A stretch of 64,000 bases of DNA from Pseudomonas sp. HOU2 (GCF_040729435.1 NZ_CP160398.1:2046001-2110000); one strand, 5' to 3'; positions 1-10,991 are shown, counted from the first letter of the stretch. A program made the numbers and translations. The notes: generated by a model from the letters alone, not told the origin.

Positions 1-2370
1 GATGCTTTCGCCCGCACCGGGGAAATGTCCGAAGAACTGCAAAACTATCTGAGCCGAATCGACTTCAGGGCCGGCAATGATCCGGATGGCAAATTCAATC
101 TCATGGCCTTGATCAAAGCCGCCAACGCCCAACGTATTCGGATTCAGGCGATCGACCTGTCGAGCACATACAACATCAACAAAGACTCAATGCAGCCCGT
201 GCCCAACAGTCAGATGGCGCGCAGCTTTTTCGCCAGCGAGGTCATCCGCTTTCATCAGGAACTCAATGGTCCGGGCAAATGGGTGGCGCTGGTCAATCAG
301 GAAAACATGAGCGCCTTCCGCGGCTATCAAGGCATCAGCGAGCAGACCGACGCCTTGAGCGTGCGTGTCGATGATGTGGCGCCCGGGCAGGCCCGGAGTA
401 TCGGCTCCGACCCTGGCCTGGCGGTGGAGTACGCCGACTACCCCGACTCTCCGGTCGAAGAACTGGCTGGCGGCCTCAGTGACCCCGACAGCATTCAGAA
501 CCTGATCAAAGGCGATTGGCGGGTGCAAGTGGAAACGCCTTGGGCGTACCGCCCCCCACAGGACTTGCGAGCACTGCTGCCGGAACCGGGGATGTTCACG
601 TTTCAGCGCTACCGCAGCAGCCTGCTGGTGGTCTACCGAAATGCCGAACGCCACATGGCCGACAGCGTGATCAGAATGACCCCTGCTGGCCGATTCAATC
701 TTGACACCCCGCTTGCCCCGGCCCCGGACTCGCTGACTGTGGACTCCCTGGATGAATTGAAACAGGCGCTGATCGAAAGAGGCCTGAAGCCGATGGGCTG
801 GCCGCAAGTCAGCGTTGCCACGCTGATGGAAGACGCTCCGCGTCCGGTCATTCCGCCAAGCTGGCAGGCCAATGAATTGCTGGACGGGATGACTCCGGTC
901 AGCGAGCCAGGAAAATTCCAGGGTATTTATCTGCTCGATTCGAACCCCTCGACCGCCATCTTGATGGATGACACCGCCTATTACGTACGCTATGAAACCG
1001 ACATCAATGGCAGCGGACACTGGGCGGTCATCGATCCCGAGCATCCCCACGGTTTTACTCGCTCGATCCCGGTACGCCTGAATCCTCAGGGTGAATGGGA
1101 AACCATGCCTCGCGCAGGGCTCAGCGGCGGTGGCAAGCCGTCGGCACTGGCCGGATCGAGCAGCCGCAGCCCGGTGACCGCACTGCCCGCTTCGCAATAC
1201 GACGTACCTGCACCACTCAAGGCGCACCTGGAAGAAGGCGCAGCGGGACTGAATGACGAAGCCCTGCGTGACGTCTATGACAGCCTGAACGAGTTCGATG
1301 CCTATCGCGACTTCAAGGCCATTCGCAAGCGCCTGTATCGCGACGCGCTGGATTTTTACAGCACCTTGCGCCTGCCCGAACGTCCTCCCGTGCCAACCCT
1401 GGCGGCAGACGCGACAGCCGAAGAGATCATCGGGAAAATCCTTGAACATGCCCGAGGCCTGGTGCTCGGCGAGAGCCACACTGCCATCGGCAGCAAACAA
1501 TGGCTGATCGAGAACATGCAATTGCTCGCCAGCAAACAGGTGAAGAGCCTGTACATGGAGCACCTGCTGACCGACTTCCACCAAGCCGCGCTGGACGAGT
1601 TCTTCCAAACCGGCAGCATGCCGACAAAACTCGAGGCCTATCTCAAGGCGCTCGACGTCGGCAACATGACCGATCCGCTGGAACGCTATACGTTTCTGGA
1701 GTTGGTCAAGGAAGCCGGAAAACAGGGCATTCATGTGCAAGCCATCGATTGCATGGCGAGTTACCGGCTCAACGGCATGTACCTGCCTTTGGGCAACGAA
1801 ACCGCGCGGCAAAAGATGATGAATTATTTCGCCCGCCTGATGATCCGCGCTGACCAGTCCGCACGCGGCGCGCACAAATGGGTGGCGCTGATGGGCAACT
1901 CTCACTCCAACACTTTTGAAGGGGTTGCCGGCGTCAGCGAGCTGGAGGAGGCAATCGGCATTCGCGTCGAGGACGTCCCCGAAGGGGCTTCGCGGGGCAT
2001 CGAAGTCGATCCGGGGAAAATCCTGCCACTGGGCGGTACGGCGCATGATCGTTCGGCGCTGGTCAGAGGCGACCTGCGCCTGCAAATCGAAACCCCCTGG
2101 ACCGCACACACCATGACGGAATTCGAGACCCTGTTGCCTCGCTACGGCATGTACTCCCTCAAGCAGCAACCCAACATGACATTCATTGTGCATCGCAGCC
2201 GCACGGGAGAGCTGGTGCGAACCGTCATCGGCACCGAAGGCAAACGTTTCTACATCGAACGTCCCGGCTGGCCTTCGGTGAGCGGTAAACGCTACCCGAG
2301 CATGAAAGCGCTGCTGCAGGCACTGGATGATTTGGGTATGCAACTGGGCGGCTGGTCACAACCGCTGTAA
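1..2370 (+). CDS. Toxin-like protein with two GExH (TIKI/ChaN-like) domains, 5' end outside the window
   Basis: The frame is open from base 1 with no stop, and residues before the first ATG (base 25) match the same place in the second repeat (an AALDEFF..TG-like stretch), so the true start lies upstream. The visible part is about 789 residues. It contains one module twice, roughly residues 1-190 and 430-781 counted from the ATG. The second copy keeps GESHTAIGSKQW, YMEHLLTDFH and LMGNSHSNTF. Such Gly-Glu-x-His and Asn-x-His motifs are typical of TIKI/ChaN/EreA-like proteins and of a domain in large Pseudomonas toxins annotated as membrane-targeted effector or dermonecrotic-like. The first copy has NQENMS where the second has GNSHSN, so it is probably non-catalytic. 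The toxin role is inferred from family context; target and secretion route are unknown. Confidence 0.6.
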   Translation, partial: DAFARTGEMSEELQNYLSRIDFRAGNDPDGKFNLMALIKAANAQRIRIQAIDLSSTYNINKDSMQPVPNSQMARSFFASEVIRFHQELNGPGKWVALVNQENMSAFRGYQGISEQTDALSVRVDDVAPGQARSIGSDPGLAVEYADYPDSPVEELAGGLSDPDSIQNLIKGDWRVQVETPWAYRPPQDLRALLPEPGMFTFQRYRSSLLVVYRNAERHMADSVIRMTPAGRFNLDTPLAPAPDSLTVDSLDELKQALIERGLKPMGWPQVSVATLMEDAPRPVIPPSWQANELLDGMTPVSEPGKFQGIYLLDSNPSTAILMDDTAYYVRYETDINGSGHWAVIDPEHPHGFTRSIPVRLNPQGEWETMPRAGLSGGGKPSALAGSSSRSPVTALPASQYDVPAPLKAHLEEGAAGLNDEALRDVYDSLNEFDAYRDFKAIRKRLYRDALDFYSTLRLPERPPVPTLAADATAEEIIGKILEHARGLVLGESHTAIGSKQWLIENMQLLASKQVKSLYMEHLLTDFHQAALDEFFQTGSMPTKLEAYLKALDVGNMTDPLERYTFLELVKEAGKQGIHVQAIDCMASYRLNGMYLPLGNETARQKMMNYFARLMIRADQSARGAHKWVALMGNSHSNTFEGVAGVSELEEAIGIRVEDVPEGASRGIEVDPGKILPLGGTAHDRSALVRGDLRLQIETPWTAHTMTEFETLLPRYGMYSLKQQPNMTFIVHRSRTGELVRTVIGTEGKRFYIERPGWPSVSGKRYPSMKALLQALDDLGMQLGGWSQPL

Positions 2371-2381
2371 CGCAAAAACAG

Positions 2382-2415
2382 AAAAGCCGTGTGAAACGGA
2401 TTTCACACGGCTTTT
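2382..2415. terminator. Bidirectional rho-independent terminator between the toxin-like gene and guaA
   Basis: A perfect 15-bp inverted repeat (AAAAGCCGTGTGAAA / TTTCACACGGCTTTT) with a four-base loop, ending in T-runs on either strand. It sits between two convergent genes and can serve both. Confidence 0.85.
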
Positions 2416-2452
2416 CGGTTGCAGCGATCAAGCCTTTACGGCTTGCGTGGGA

Positions 2453-4030
2453 TCACTCCCACTCGATCGTCGCCGGCGGCTTGCTCGACACGTCATAGGT
2501 GACGCGGGAGATGCCTTCGATTTCATTGATGATGCGACCGGAAACGGTTTCCAGCAGTTCGTAAGGCAGGTGTGCCCAACGTGCGGTCATGAAGTCGATG
2601 GTTTCCACGGCACGCAGGGCCACGACCCAGGCGTAACGACGGCCATCGCCGACCACGCCAACCGATTTCACTGGCTGGAACACCACGAAGGCCTGGCTGA
2701 CTTTGTGGTACCAGTCGGCCTTGCGCAATTCTTCGATGAAGATGTGGTCGGCACGACGCAGCAGGTCGGCGTATTCCTTCTTCACTTCACCGAGGATGCG
2801 TACGCCCAGACCCGGGCCCGGGAACGGGTGACGGTAGACCATGTCGTACGGCAGACCCAGTTCCAGACCCAGACGACGGACTTCGTCCTTGAACAGTTCG
2901 CGCAGTGGCTCGACCAGTTTCAGGTTCATCTCTTCCGGCAGGCCGCCCACGTTGTGGTGCGACTTGATCACATGGGCTTTGCCGCTTTTCGCGCCAGCCG
3001 ACTCGATCACGTCCGGGTAGATGGTGCCCTGAGCCAGGTACTTGATGTTGTCCAGCTTGCAGGATTCGGCATCGAACACGTCGATGAAGGTACGGCCGAT
3101 AATCTTGCGCTTCTTCTCCGGGTCGGCTTCGCCGGCCAGGTTGTTCAGGAACTGGTCTTCGGCGTTGGCGCGGATCACCTTGACGCCCATGTTCTCGGCG
3201 AACATGGCCATCACTTGCTCGCCTTCGTGCAGACGCAGCAGGCCGTTGTCGACGAAGACGCAGGTCAGCTGATCGCCGATGGCCTTGTGCAGCAGCGCCG
3301 CAACCACCGAGGAGTCAACGCCGCCGGACAGACCCAGCAGCACGTTGTCGGTGCCGACTTGTGCGCGGATGTTGGCGATGGCGTCTTCAGCGATCTTCGA
3401 CGGAGTCCACAGGGCATCACAGCCGCAGATGTCGAGCACGAAGCGCGAGAGGATGCGGCCGCCCTGCTTGGTGTGGGTCACTTCCGGGTGGAACTGCACG
3501 CCGTAGTAAGCGCGTTCGTCGTTGAACATGCCGGCGATCGGGCAGCTCGGGGTGCTGGCCAGGATGTGGAAGTCTTCCGGCATTTTGGTGACCTTGTCAC
3601 CGTGGCTCATCCATACGTCGAGGCCAAACAGGCCGTCGGCGTCGATGTGGTCTTCGATGCCGTCGAGCAGGCGGCTCTTGCCGACCACGTCAACGCGAGC
3701 GTAACCGAACTCACGCAGCTCGGAACCTTCAACCTTGCCGCCCAGTTGCTCGGCCATGGTCTGCATGCCGTAGCAGATACCGAAAACCGGCACGCCCAGA
3801 TCGAAGACTGCCTGTGGGCAGCGCGGGCTGTTGGCTTCGTGCACGGACTCGGGGCCTCCGGCGAGGATGACGCCTTTAGGGGCGAATTCGCGGATCGCTT
3901 CTTCGTCCATGTCGAACGGGTGCAGCTCGCAGTACACACCGATCTCGCGCACGCGGCGGGCAATCAGCTGGGTGTATTGCGAACCGAAGTCGAGGATCAG
4001 GATGCGGTGAGCGTGAATGTCGAGGGCCAT
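2453..4030 (-). CDS. guaA: GMP synthase (glutamine-hydrolysing)
   Basis: Converts XMP, ATP and glutamine to GMP in the cytosol, the last step of guanine nucleotide synthesis. The 525-residue length is normal for the family. The N-terminal class I glutamine amidotransferase domain (about 1-200) has the nucleophile in GICYGMQ (Cys86) and the His181/Glu183 pair in QFHPEV. The ATP-pyrophosphatase domain follows with the PP-loop SGGVDS (235-240). The C-terminal dimerisation domain ends in the conserved IEWE. It lies 100 bp downstream of guaB on the same strand, the usual guaBA arrangement. Confidence 0.98.
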   Translation of the reverse strand: MALDIHAHRILILDFGSQYTQLIARRVREIGVYCELHPFDMDEEAIREFAPKGVILAGGPESVHEANSPRCPQAVFDLGVPVFGICYGMQTMAEQLGGKVEGSELREFGYARVDVVGKSRLLDGIEDHIDADGLFGLDVWMSHGDKVTKMPEDFHILASTPSCPIAGMFNDERAYYGVQFHPEVTHTKQGGRILSRFVLDICGCDALWTPSKIAEDAIANIRAQVGTDNVLLGLSGGVDSSVVAALLHKAIGDQLTCVFVDNGLLRLHEGEQVMAMFAENMGVKVIRANAEDQFLNNLAGEADPEKKRKIIGRTFIDVFDAESCKLDNIKYLAQGTIYPDVIESAGAKSGKAHVIKSHHNVGGLPEEMNLKLVEPLRELFKDEVRRLGLELGLPYDMVYRHPFPGPGLGVRILGEVKKEYADLLRRADHIFIEELRKADWYHKVSQAFVVFQPVKSVGVVGDGRRYAWVVALRAVETIDFMTARWAHLPYELLETVSGRIINEIEGISRVTYDVSSKPPATIEWE

Positions 4031-4082
4031 GATTCAGTCTCGTCTTAAGTAATTCAGAAACAGTCGTGATTCAGAAACAACT

Positions 4083-4105
4083 CGGGGCTGAATAAAACAG
4101 CCCCG
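4083..4105. other. Stem-loop in the guaB-guaA gap
   Basis: An 8-bp GC-rich inverted repeat (CGGGGCTG / CAGCCCCG) around an A/T-rich seven-base loop. No U-run follows on the minus strand, so it is more likely an mRNA-processing or stability element than a full terminator. Confidence 0.5.
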
Positions 4106-4130
4106 GTTGCTTAACGATTTGCTTGAAGCC

Positions 4131-5678
<1,548 letters not shown>

Positions 5679-5706
5679 CTAATTGATGTACGGGGCCCAC
5701 TGCTTT

Positions 5707-5794
5707 CTGTAGGAGCTGCCGAAGGCTGCGATCTTTTGATCTTGTCTGTAAAAAACAACGGCAAAAGATCGCAGCCTTCGGCAGCTCCTACAGG
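5707..5794. repeat. Inverted REP pair (TGTAGGAGCTGCC family)
   Basis: Two near-identical arms of about 33 bp, reading TGTAGGAGCTGCCGAAGGCT on each strand, face each other across a short A/T-rich centre. The same repeat occurs at 8259, 12818 and 30190 in this window. It lies between the guaB promoter and the convergent end of the next gene. Confidence 0.85.
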
Positions 5795-5807
5795 GCCGAA
5801 CGCAGGG

Positions 5808-6356
5808 TCAGAGTTCGACTTTTACCCAGCTGACAGGTTGGTCGAGCCAATCGGCGAACTCATCGATAAAGCTCTGCTTGAACCCGGCTTCCAGCCAGTT
5901 GTTGAAGATGAAGCCGAGGTTGGAAAACGCACATTCCTGCAAAAACAGAAAACCGTTGATGTCATCTTCATGCCCGCATTCCGGGCAGGTGAAGTTGTCG
6001 GTGCGGCCTGGAAACCAGTCTTCCAGGCTTTCGAACAGCGCTTCGCCGACTTCGCGGCGGCACTCGGCGCACCCGGCTTCTTCGAGAAAGCCCTTGGCCG
6101 GCGTGTAGATGCAGCGCTTGACGATGATCTCCAGGCCGTTGATCGGCTCACCGAAGGGCAGCGCCTCGGGGTGCAGCACCACCGCACGCGCGCCGTCGGC
6201 AATCGCATGGGCCATGCGATTGCCAGTGCGGCCGCAAGTGGTCAGCTGTTCTTCGATGATGTTCTTGCGCACCAGCCAGCGCACGATCGCCCGCGCCCGG
6301 GGTTCGTGGACCGGCAGGGTGGAGATTTTCGGGACGATGATGCTTTGCGAATTCAT
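5808..6356 (-). CDS. Conserved hypothetical protein with two CxxC pairs
   Basis: I do not recognise a characterised family for this 182-residue protein. Cys96/Cys99 (CAEC) and Cys124/Cys127 (CPEC) look like a zinc-ribbon-type tetracysteine site in the C-terminal half; the N-terminal half contains CGRTGNRMAHAIADG. No signal peptide or membrane segment is seen. An AGGA ribosome-binding site precedes the ATG. Similar Pseudomonas proteins are sometimes labelled sugar ABC transporter ATPase, but no Walker motif is visible, so that label should not be trusted. Confidence 0.75.
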   Translation of the reverse strand: MNSQSIIVPKISTLPVHEPRARAIVRWLVRKNIIEEQLTTCGRTGNRMAHAIADGARAVVLHPEALPFGEPINGLEIIVKRCIYTPAKGFLEEAGCAECRREVGEALFESLEDWFPGRTDNFTCPECGHEDDINGFLFLQECAFSNLGFIFNNWLEAGFKQSFIDEFADWLDQPVSWVKVEL

Positions 6357-6384
6357 GGAAAGTCCTGCGGTATGGCTTCTGACG

Positions 6385-6453
6385 CCTTCGCGGGCAAGCC
6401 CGCTCCCACAGGGATATGCATTCCAATGTGGGAGCGGGCTTGCCCGCGAAGGG
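6385..6453. repeat. Inverted REP pair (GTGGGAGCGGGCTTGCCCGC family)
   Basis: Two arms of about 25 bp, CTTCGCGGGCAAGCCCGCTC and its reverse complement, separated by about 13 bp. This is a second palindromic family, also present at 10626. Confidence 0.85.
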
Positions 6454-6500
6454 GCCCTAAAGGCCGGCAGCTTAATCCCTGACAGAATCCGGTCAAGTGC

Positions 6501-7274
6501 TCAGGCCATACTGATAATGTAGCGCCCGATCAACGCAATCCCGCTCGCCAGCACCAGCCACGTCACCAGCCGCACAAACGCCTCGCGCGACAATCTCATG
6601 GTCACCCGCCGCCCGATCCACAGCCCCAGCGCCATGGCCGGCAACAGACACACCGCCAGTATCAACAAGGGTAGCTCGGCATACACCCCCGCGATGGCGA
6701 ACAGACTCAAGCGCACCACCGTGCTGCAACTGATCAGTGCACTTTGCGTGGCCCGAGCCGCGTCCTTGGGCAAACGGCTGTTGAGATAGATCGCATACAA
6801 GAAGCCACCACTGCCAAACAGCGCCCCAAACAGTCCGCCCACCGTACCCATCGGCAGCGCCCATGCGGCCGACAGCTGCGTCGGCCGGGTTTTCACCCAC
6901 AAGCTATAAACCGCGTAGGCGCTGATGAACAACCCCATCAACAGCAACAACAGGTCGGATTTGAGATTAAGCAGGAAAATCACCCCCAACGTGCACCCCA
7001 CCGCCATGCACGGCAGCAGCCGCAACAACTCGGGCTTGGCCACGTCCCGGCGCGAAGGCAGCAGATTGCCGAATGCCGCGACGAAATCCAGCAGCACCAG
7101 CAGCGGCACGATTTTCGACAACGGCATGAACAGAATCAGAATCGGCCCCGCGACCAGCGCCGTACCGAACCCGGCAATCCCGAAGACGATATAGGCCAGC
7201 GCAACACCGAAGCCGATCACCGCCCAGCCGCCCGCGCCCCACGTCCACTCACTCAACAAACCCGCCACACTCAT
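6501..7274 (-). CDS. TauE/SafE-family membrane exporter (anion/organosulfur type)
   Basis: A 257-residue polytopic inner-membrane protein with about eight hydrophobic segments in the two-half arrangement of TauE/SafE (formerly DUF81) permeases, including GIAGFGTALVAGP near the N-terminus and GGLFGALFGSGG in the second half. I start at MSVAGLLSEW because an AAGGAAG ribosome-binding site lies 8 nt upstream; the longer reading frame from 7352 adds a polar leader and overlaps the divergent regulator's promoter. Family members export sulfite, sulfoacetate or related anions, but the substrate here is not predictable. It is divergent from a LysR gene that may control it. Confidence 0.85.
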   Translation of the reverse strand: MSVAGLLSEWTWGAGGWAVIGFGVALAYIVFGIAGFGTALVAGPILILFMPLSKIVPLLVLLDFVAAFGNLLPSRRDVAKPELLRLLPCMAVGCTLGVIFLLNLKSDLLLLLMGLFISAYAVYSLWVKTRPTQLSAAWALPMGTVGGLFGALFGSGGFLYAIYLNSRLPKDAARATQSALISCSTVVRLSLFAIAGVYAELPLLILAVCLLPAMALGLWIGRRVTMRLSREAFVRLVTWLVLASGIALIGRYIISMA

Positions 7275-7374
7275 CGATCCGCTTCCTTTATAAGCCTGAG
7301 ATGACTTTAGCCAGCGCCAAGGGTTGCGACTAATATGATCAAAGTCGCTCACCTATCTTGAAAAGGCATACCTG

Positions 7375-8262
7375 GTGCTTTCAACCCGTCAACTGCGCTA
7401 CTTCGTGGAAATCGCCGACAGCGGCAGTTTCAGCGCCGCCGCCGAACGCCTGTTCATCGCGCAATCGGCCCTGAGCCGGCAGATCAAGGACATGGAAGTA
7501 CGTCTGCAAACCCCGCTGTTCGAACGCACCGCACGCCAGCCCCGGCTGACCGCCGCCGGCGAGGCTTTTTTGCCCCGGGCCAGAAACCTGCTCAATGAAC
7601 TGAACAAAGCCAGCGCGATGGCGACCGAAGTCGGCAACGGACAATTGGGCACGCTGCGTCTGAGTCACTCCAGCACCGTGTCGATCAGCGGGCATTTATT
7701 ACGTCGGATCAGCACTTATCTCGATCAGCAGCAGGGCGTGTCGCTGGACATCGGCAAGCTTTCCTCCGAGGCGCAGCTTGAGGAACTCGCGGAAGGACGC
7801 CTCGACATTGGCCTGTTGCGCCTGCCGGTGCTGCGTCAGCGCGAAGGCATTCAGCTTGTGCCGCTGTTCACCGAGCGCCTGCTGCTGGCGGTGCCGAACG
7901 ATCATCGATTAGCCGACTCACCCACTGTCAAACTGGCGCAACTGAGAGACGAAGCATTCATCTCGATCCCGCATCCACAGCGCGGCGGCCTCAGCTATCT
8001 GTGTGCCGACCTGTGCATGCGCCAGGGCTTTTTCCCCAAAGCAGCGCGGGTGATGTCGCGCAAAACTACGCAGTTGCAGTTGATCCAGGCTGGATTCGGC
8101 ATCGCCCTGCTGCCCGAATCAATGCAGGACATCGCCCCCGGCGGCGTACGATTTCTACCGCTGAGCGATCCCGATTGCCAAAGCACCGTCGCCCTCGCCC
8201 ATCGCCAGAATCCCACGCCACTGGTTCAACACATCATCCAGACCTTCACAAATCCCCTGTAG
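7375..8262 (+). CDS. LysR-family transcriptional regulator
   Basis: A 295-residue protein with the N-terminal winged helix-turn-helix (residues 1-60, FSAAAERLFIAQSALSRQIK) and a LysR substrate-binding domain (about 90-290). The start is GTG, preceded by AAAAGG. It is divergently oriented to the TauE/SafE exporter with about 100 bp between starts, a common regulator-target layout, so the exporter is the likely target (inference). Its TAG stop codon lies inside the following REP repeat. Confidence 0.9.
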   Translation: MLSTRQLRYFVEIADSGSFSAAAERLFIAQSALSRQIKDMEVRLQTPLFERTARQPRLTAAGEAFLPRARNLLNELNKASAMATEVGNGQLGTLRLSHSSTVSISGHLLRRISTYLDQQQGVSLDIGKLSSEAQLEELAEGRLDIGLLRLPVLRQREGIQLVPLFTERLLLAVPNDHRLADSPTVKLAQLRDEAFISIPHPQRGGLSYLCADLCMRQGFFPKAARVMSRKTTQLQLIQAGFGIALLPESMQDIAPGGVRFLPLSDPDCQSTVALAHRQNPTPLVQHIIQTFTNPL

Positions 8263-8353
8263 GAGCTGACGAGTGAAACGAGGCTGCGATCTTTTGATCT
8301 TTCTCATACAGATCAAGATCAAAAGATCGCAGCCTTCGGCAGCTCCTACAGGG
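8259..8353. repeat. Inverted REP pair overlapping the LysR stop codon
   Basis: The right arm (from about 8317) is a full TGTAGGAGCTGCC-family repeat. The left arm is a diverged copy (GTAGGAGCTGACGAGTG...). The TAG stop of the LysR gene (8260-8262) is part of the CTGTAGGAG word of the left arm. Confidence 0.8.
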
Positions 8354-8394
8354 ATTCGTGTATTGCGTCGGAAATTAGCTTTAAACTGCGCCCC

Positions 8395-9774
8395 ATGATT
8401 AAAGATCCCTTTGCAAGACTTGGCCTGGACCGTGAAGTCCTGACCGTCAGCCAGCTCAACGGCCGCGCGCGGGTGTTGCTCGAAGACGTGTTCAGCAACA
8501 TCTGGGTCGAAGGCGAAATCTCCAACCTCGCCCGCCCGGCGTCCGGCCATGTGTATTTCACCCTCAAGGACAGCGGTGCGCAGGTGCGTTGCGCGCTGTT
8601 CCGCAATAATGCGGCGCGGGTGCGTCAGGCGTTGAAGGACGGCCTGGCCGTGAAAGTGCGCGGCAAGGTCTCGCTGTTCGAAGGGCGCGGCGACTATCAG
8701 CTGATTCTCGATACCGTGGAGCCGGCCGGTGACGGCGCGCTGCGCCTGGCCTTCGACGCACTGAAGGAAAAGCTCAGCGCCGAAGGTCTGTTCAGTGCGG
8801 AACGCAAAGTGCCCCTGCCGGCGCATCCGCAACGCATCGGCATCATCAGTTCGCCGACCGGCGCGGTGATTCGCGACATCATCAGCGTGTTCCGCCGCCG
8901 GGCGCCGCAGGTGCAACTGACGCTGATCCCGACTGCCGTGCAGGGTCGCGAGGCCACTGCACAAATCGTCCGCGCGCTGAAAATGGCCGACGCCCGTGGT
9001 TTCGACGCGCTGATCCTCGCCCGTGGCGGTGGTTCGCTGGAAGACCTCTGGTGCTTCAACGAAGAAGCCGTGGCCCGCGCGGTCGATGCCTGCGTGACGC
9101 CGATTGTCAGCGCCGTCGGGCATGAAACCGACGTGTCGATCAGTGACTTCGTGGCTGACGTGCGCGCCCCAACGCCCTCCGCCGCCGCCGAACTGCTGGC
9201 CCCGGATTCGAGCCACCTGATCCGTCAGGTCGAAAGCCTGCACCGACGTCTGGTGATGCGCATGCGCGACCGTCTGATGCGCGATCGTCTGCGCCTGGAA
9301 GGCATGGCCCGGCGTCTGCGTCACCCCGGCGAACGCCTGCGTCAGCAAGCGCAACGCCTGGATGACCTGGACATGCGCATGCGCCGGGCTTTCGAGCGCC
9401 AGCTCAATACCCGCCGCGAACGGCTGATCCGCCTGGAAACCCGCCTCGCCGGGCAACACCCGGGACGCCAATTGGCGATGCTGCGCCAGCGCCTCGACAG
9501 CCTCGCCGAACGCCTGCCGCGAGCCATGCGCGAAGGCCTGAAAAGCCGTCGCCTGCAATTGCACAGTCAGATGCAGACGCTGCATGTGGTCAGTCCGCTG
9601 GCAACCCTCGGCCGTGGTTACAGCATTCTGCTGGATGAGCGCGGGCACGCCATTCGCAACGCCGCGCAGACCCACACCGGCCAGCGCCTGAAGGCCAAAC
9701 TGGGCGAAGGCGAACTGCAAGTGCGCGTCGAGGACAATCACCTGACGCCTGTCACCCTCTCTTTACTGGACTGA
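8395..9774 (+). CDS. xseA: Exodeoxyribonuclease VII large subunit
   Basis: Large subunit of ExoVII, a single-strand-specific exonuclease that acts in both directions and works with XseB in repair. The 459-residue length is typical. It has an N-terminal OB-fold (about 15-115; VEGEISNLARPASGHVYFTL), a catalytic core (about 130-300, with ARGGGSLEDLWCFNEE and SAVGHETDVSISDFVAD), then a long Arg-rich coiled-coil region (about 300-400). The M23 peptidase gene starts four bases after the stop. No xseB is in the window. Confidence 0.97.
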   Translation: MIKDPFARLGLDREVLTVSQLNGRARVLLEDVFSNIWVEGEISNLARPASGHVYFTLKDSGAQVRCALFRNNAARVRQALKDGLAVKVRGKVSLFEGRGDYQLILDTVEPAGDGALRLAFDALKEKLSAEGLFSAERKVPLPAHPQRIGIISSPTGAVIRDIISVFRRRAPQVQLTLIPTAVQGREATAQIVRALKMADARGFDALILARGGGSLEDLWCFNEEAVARAVDACVTPIVSAVGHETDVSISDFVADVRAPTPSAAAELLAPDSSHLIRQVESLHRRLVMRMRDRLMRDRLRLEGMARRLRHPGERLRQQAQRLDDLDMRMRRAFERQLNTRRERLIRLETRLAGQHPGRQLAMLRQRLDSLAERLPRAMREGLKSRRLQLHSQMQTLHVVSPLATLGRGYSILLDERGHAIRNAAQTHTGQRLKAKLGEGELQVRVEDNHLTPVTLSLLD

Positions 9775-9777
9775 TCC

Positions 9778-10602
9778 ATGCCGCGTTTTATCGCTCCGTT
9801 ATTGTTGCTGTGCCTGACCACCTTCAACGCCCACGCCGACAGCTACATCACCCGTCTGCTGAACAAACCGGTGCCGGGCGGCGTGGCAGTGGTCGATCTG
9901 GGCAGCGCCGCGCAGGCACCAAAAGCCACCTATCAGGGCAAACCGGTGCTGGTGGTGAAAGAACAGAACAACTGGCTGGCGATTGTCGGCGTGCCGCTGA
10001 CGGTCAAACCCGGCAGTCAGCAGATCAGCAGCGGCGGGCGCAATCTGCCGTTCACGGTCGGCAACAAGAAATACCCGGAGCAGCACATCACCCTGAAGAA
10101 CACCCAACAGGTCAATCCGAACCCGGCCAACCTCAAGCGCATCGAGGGCGAGCTGGCCGAGCAGATCAAGGCTTACCGCAGCTTCAGCCCGAACACCCCG
10201 AGCAACCTGCTGCTGGACAAACCGGTCAACGGGCCGCTGTCGAGCAAGTTCGGTGTGCGCCGCTTCTTCAATGGTGAAGAGCGCAACCCCCATGCTGGCC
10301 TCGACTTTGCGGTGCCGGCCGGCACGCCGATCAAGACTCCGGCGGCGGGCAAAGTGATTCTGACCGGCAACTACTTCTTCAACGGCAACACGGTGTTTGT
10401 CGATCACGGCCAGGGCTTTATCAGCATGTTCTGCCACATGTCGAAAATCGACGTGAAGGTCGGCGATCAACTGGCCCGTGGCGCGGTGGTTGGCAAAGTC
10501 GGCTCGACCGGCCGGGCGACCGGGCCGCACATGCACTGGAACATCAGCTTGAACGATGCGCGGGTGGATCCGGCGATTTTCATTGGGGCGTTCCAGCCCT
10601 GA
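9778..10602 (+). CDS. Periplasmic M23 (LytM-domain) peptidase
   Basis: A 274-residue exported protein with a Sec signal peptide ending at AHA (residue 20). The C-terminal lysostaphin-type metallopeptidase domain (about 150-270) keeps all zinc and catalytic residues: His172 and Asp176 in HAGLD, and His251/His253 in HMH. It is therefore predicted to be an active peptidoglycan endopeptidase rather than a degenerate EnvC/NlpD-type activator. It follows xseA by 3 nt and is probably co-transcribed. The exact substrate bond is not predictable. Confidence 0.9.
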   Translation: MPRFIAPLLLLCLTTFNAHADSYITRLLNKPVPGGVAVVDLGSAAQAPKATYQGKPVLVVKEQNNWLAIVGVPLTVKPGSQQISSGGRNLPFTVGNKKYPEQHITLKNTQQVNPNPANLKRIEGELAEQIKAYRSFSPNTPSNLLLDKPVNGPLSSKFGVRRFFNGEERNPHAGLDFAVPAGTPIKTPAAGKVILTGNYFFNGNTVFVDHGQGFISMFCHMSKIDVKVGDQLARGAVVGKVGSTGRATGPHMHWNISLNDARVDPAIFIGAFQP

Positions 10603-10913
10603 ATTTGGTGTTGAGGCCACGGGCCTCTTCGCGGGCAAGCCCGCTCCCACAGGTTTTTCGGGTGTACATAATATTCGTGTGCGACACGGACACTGTGGGA
10701 GCGGGCTTGCCCGCGAATGCGGTCTACCCAATCCGAAAATATTGCTGACACCCGACCAACATCAATTGCGCCCCAATCTAACCTCACGCAAACATCAATA
10801 AGAACCACCGACTTAAACGCAATAAAATTCTGCAAAATCCGGTATTTCGAGTATTCCTCTCAATTTTTTTCGACTGCTTGCCATCCTCTCCCCTCGCGGT
10901 TAGGGTTGAAGGC
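10603..10913. other. Intergenic region between the M23 peptidase and the leuA leader
   Basis: It contains an inverted REP pair (10626-10719) and then about 190 bp of A/T-richer sequence leading to the putative leuA leader. I see no convincing open reading frame. No clear -10/-35 pair could be assigned, although the leuA promoter must lie here. Confidence 0.6.
10626..10719. repeat. Inverted REP pair (GTGGGAGCGGGCTTGCCCGC family)
   Basis: Two arms, CTTCGCGGGCAAGCCCGCTC at the left and its complement from about 10693, flank a 40-bp centre. Same family as 6385-6453. Confidence 0.85.
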
Positions 10914-10991
10914 ATGAAAACCTCTCACACCCTTATTCAGCTTCGCCAGCACCGCAGTCTGTGCCTCGTCAGCGCACGACTGCCGGGCTGA
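10914..10991 (+). CDS. Putative leucine-rich leader peptide upstream of leuA
   Basis: A 25-codon frame from ATG to TGA, 89 bp before leuA and on the same strand. It begins [12 protein letters not shown] and ends SARLPG. Five of 25 codons are Leu (two CTT, which is uncommon in high-GC pseudomonads, plus CTG, CTC, CTG). A weak purine-rich site (TAGGG or GAAGG) precedes it. Position and leucine content suggest an attenuator peptide that senses charged tRNA-Leu. No strong U-tract terminator is obvious; a short GGCCG...CGGCC hairpin lies just before leuA. Regulation is inferred. Confidence 0.5.
   Translation: MKTSHTLIQLRQHRSLCLVSARLPG

Noticed and set aside
187..2343. 718-residue minus-strand open frame across the toxin-like gene
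   Set aside because: It is antisense to a gene with clear repeated domain motifs, has no recognisable family features and arises from high-GC codon bias.
2327..4048. 573-residue plus-strand frame antisense to guaA
   Set aside because: guaA is complete with catalytic motifs; the antisense frame has no family features.
4083..4105. Terminator between guaB and guaA
   Set aside because: The hairpin lacks a U-run on the coding strand, so I list it as a stem-loop only.
5707..5794. Insertion sequence ends
   Set aside because: The inverted arms enclose only a few bases, recur as unlinked pairs across the window and carry no transposase, so they are REP pairs.
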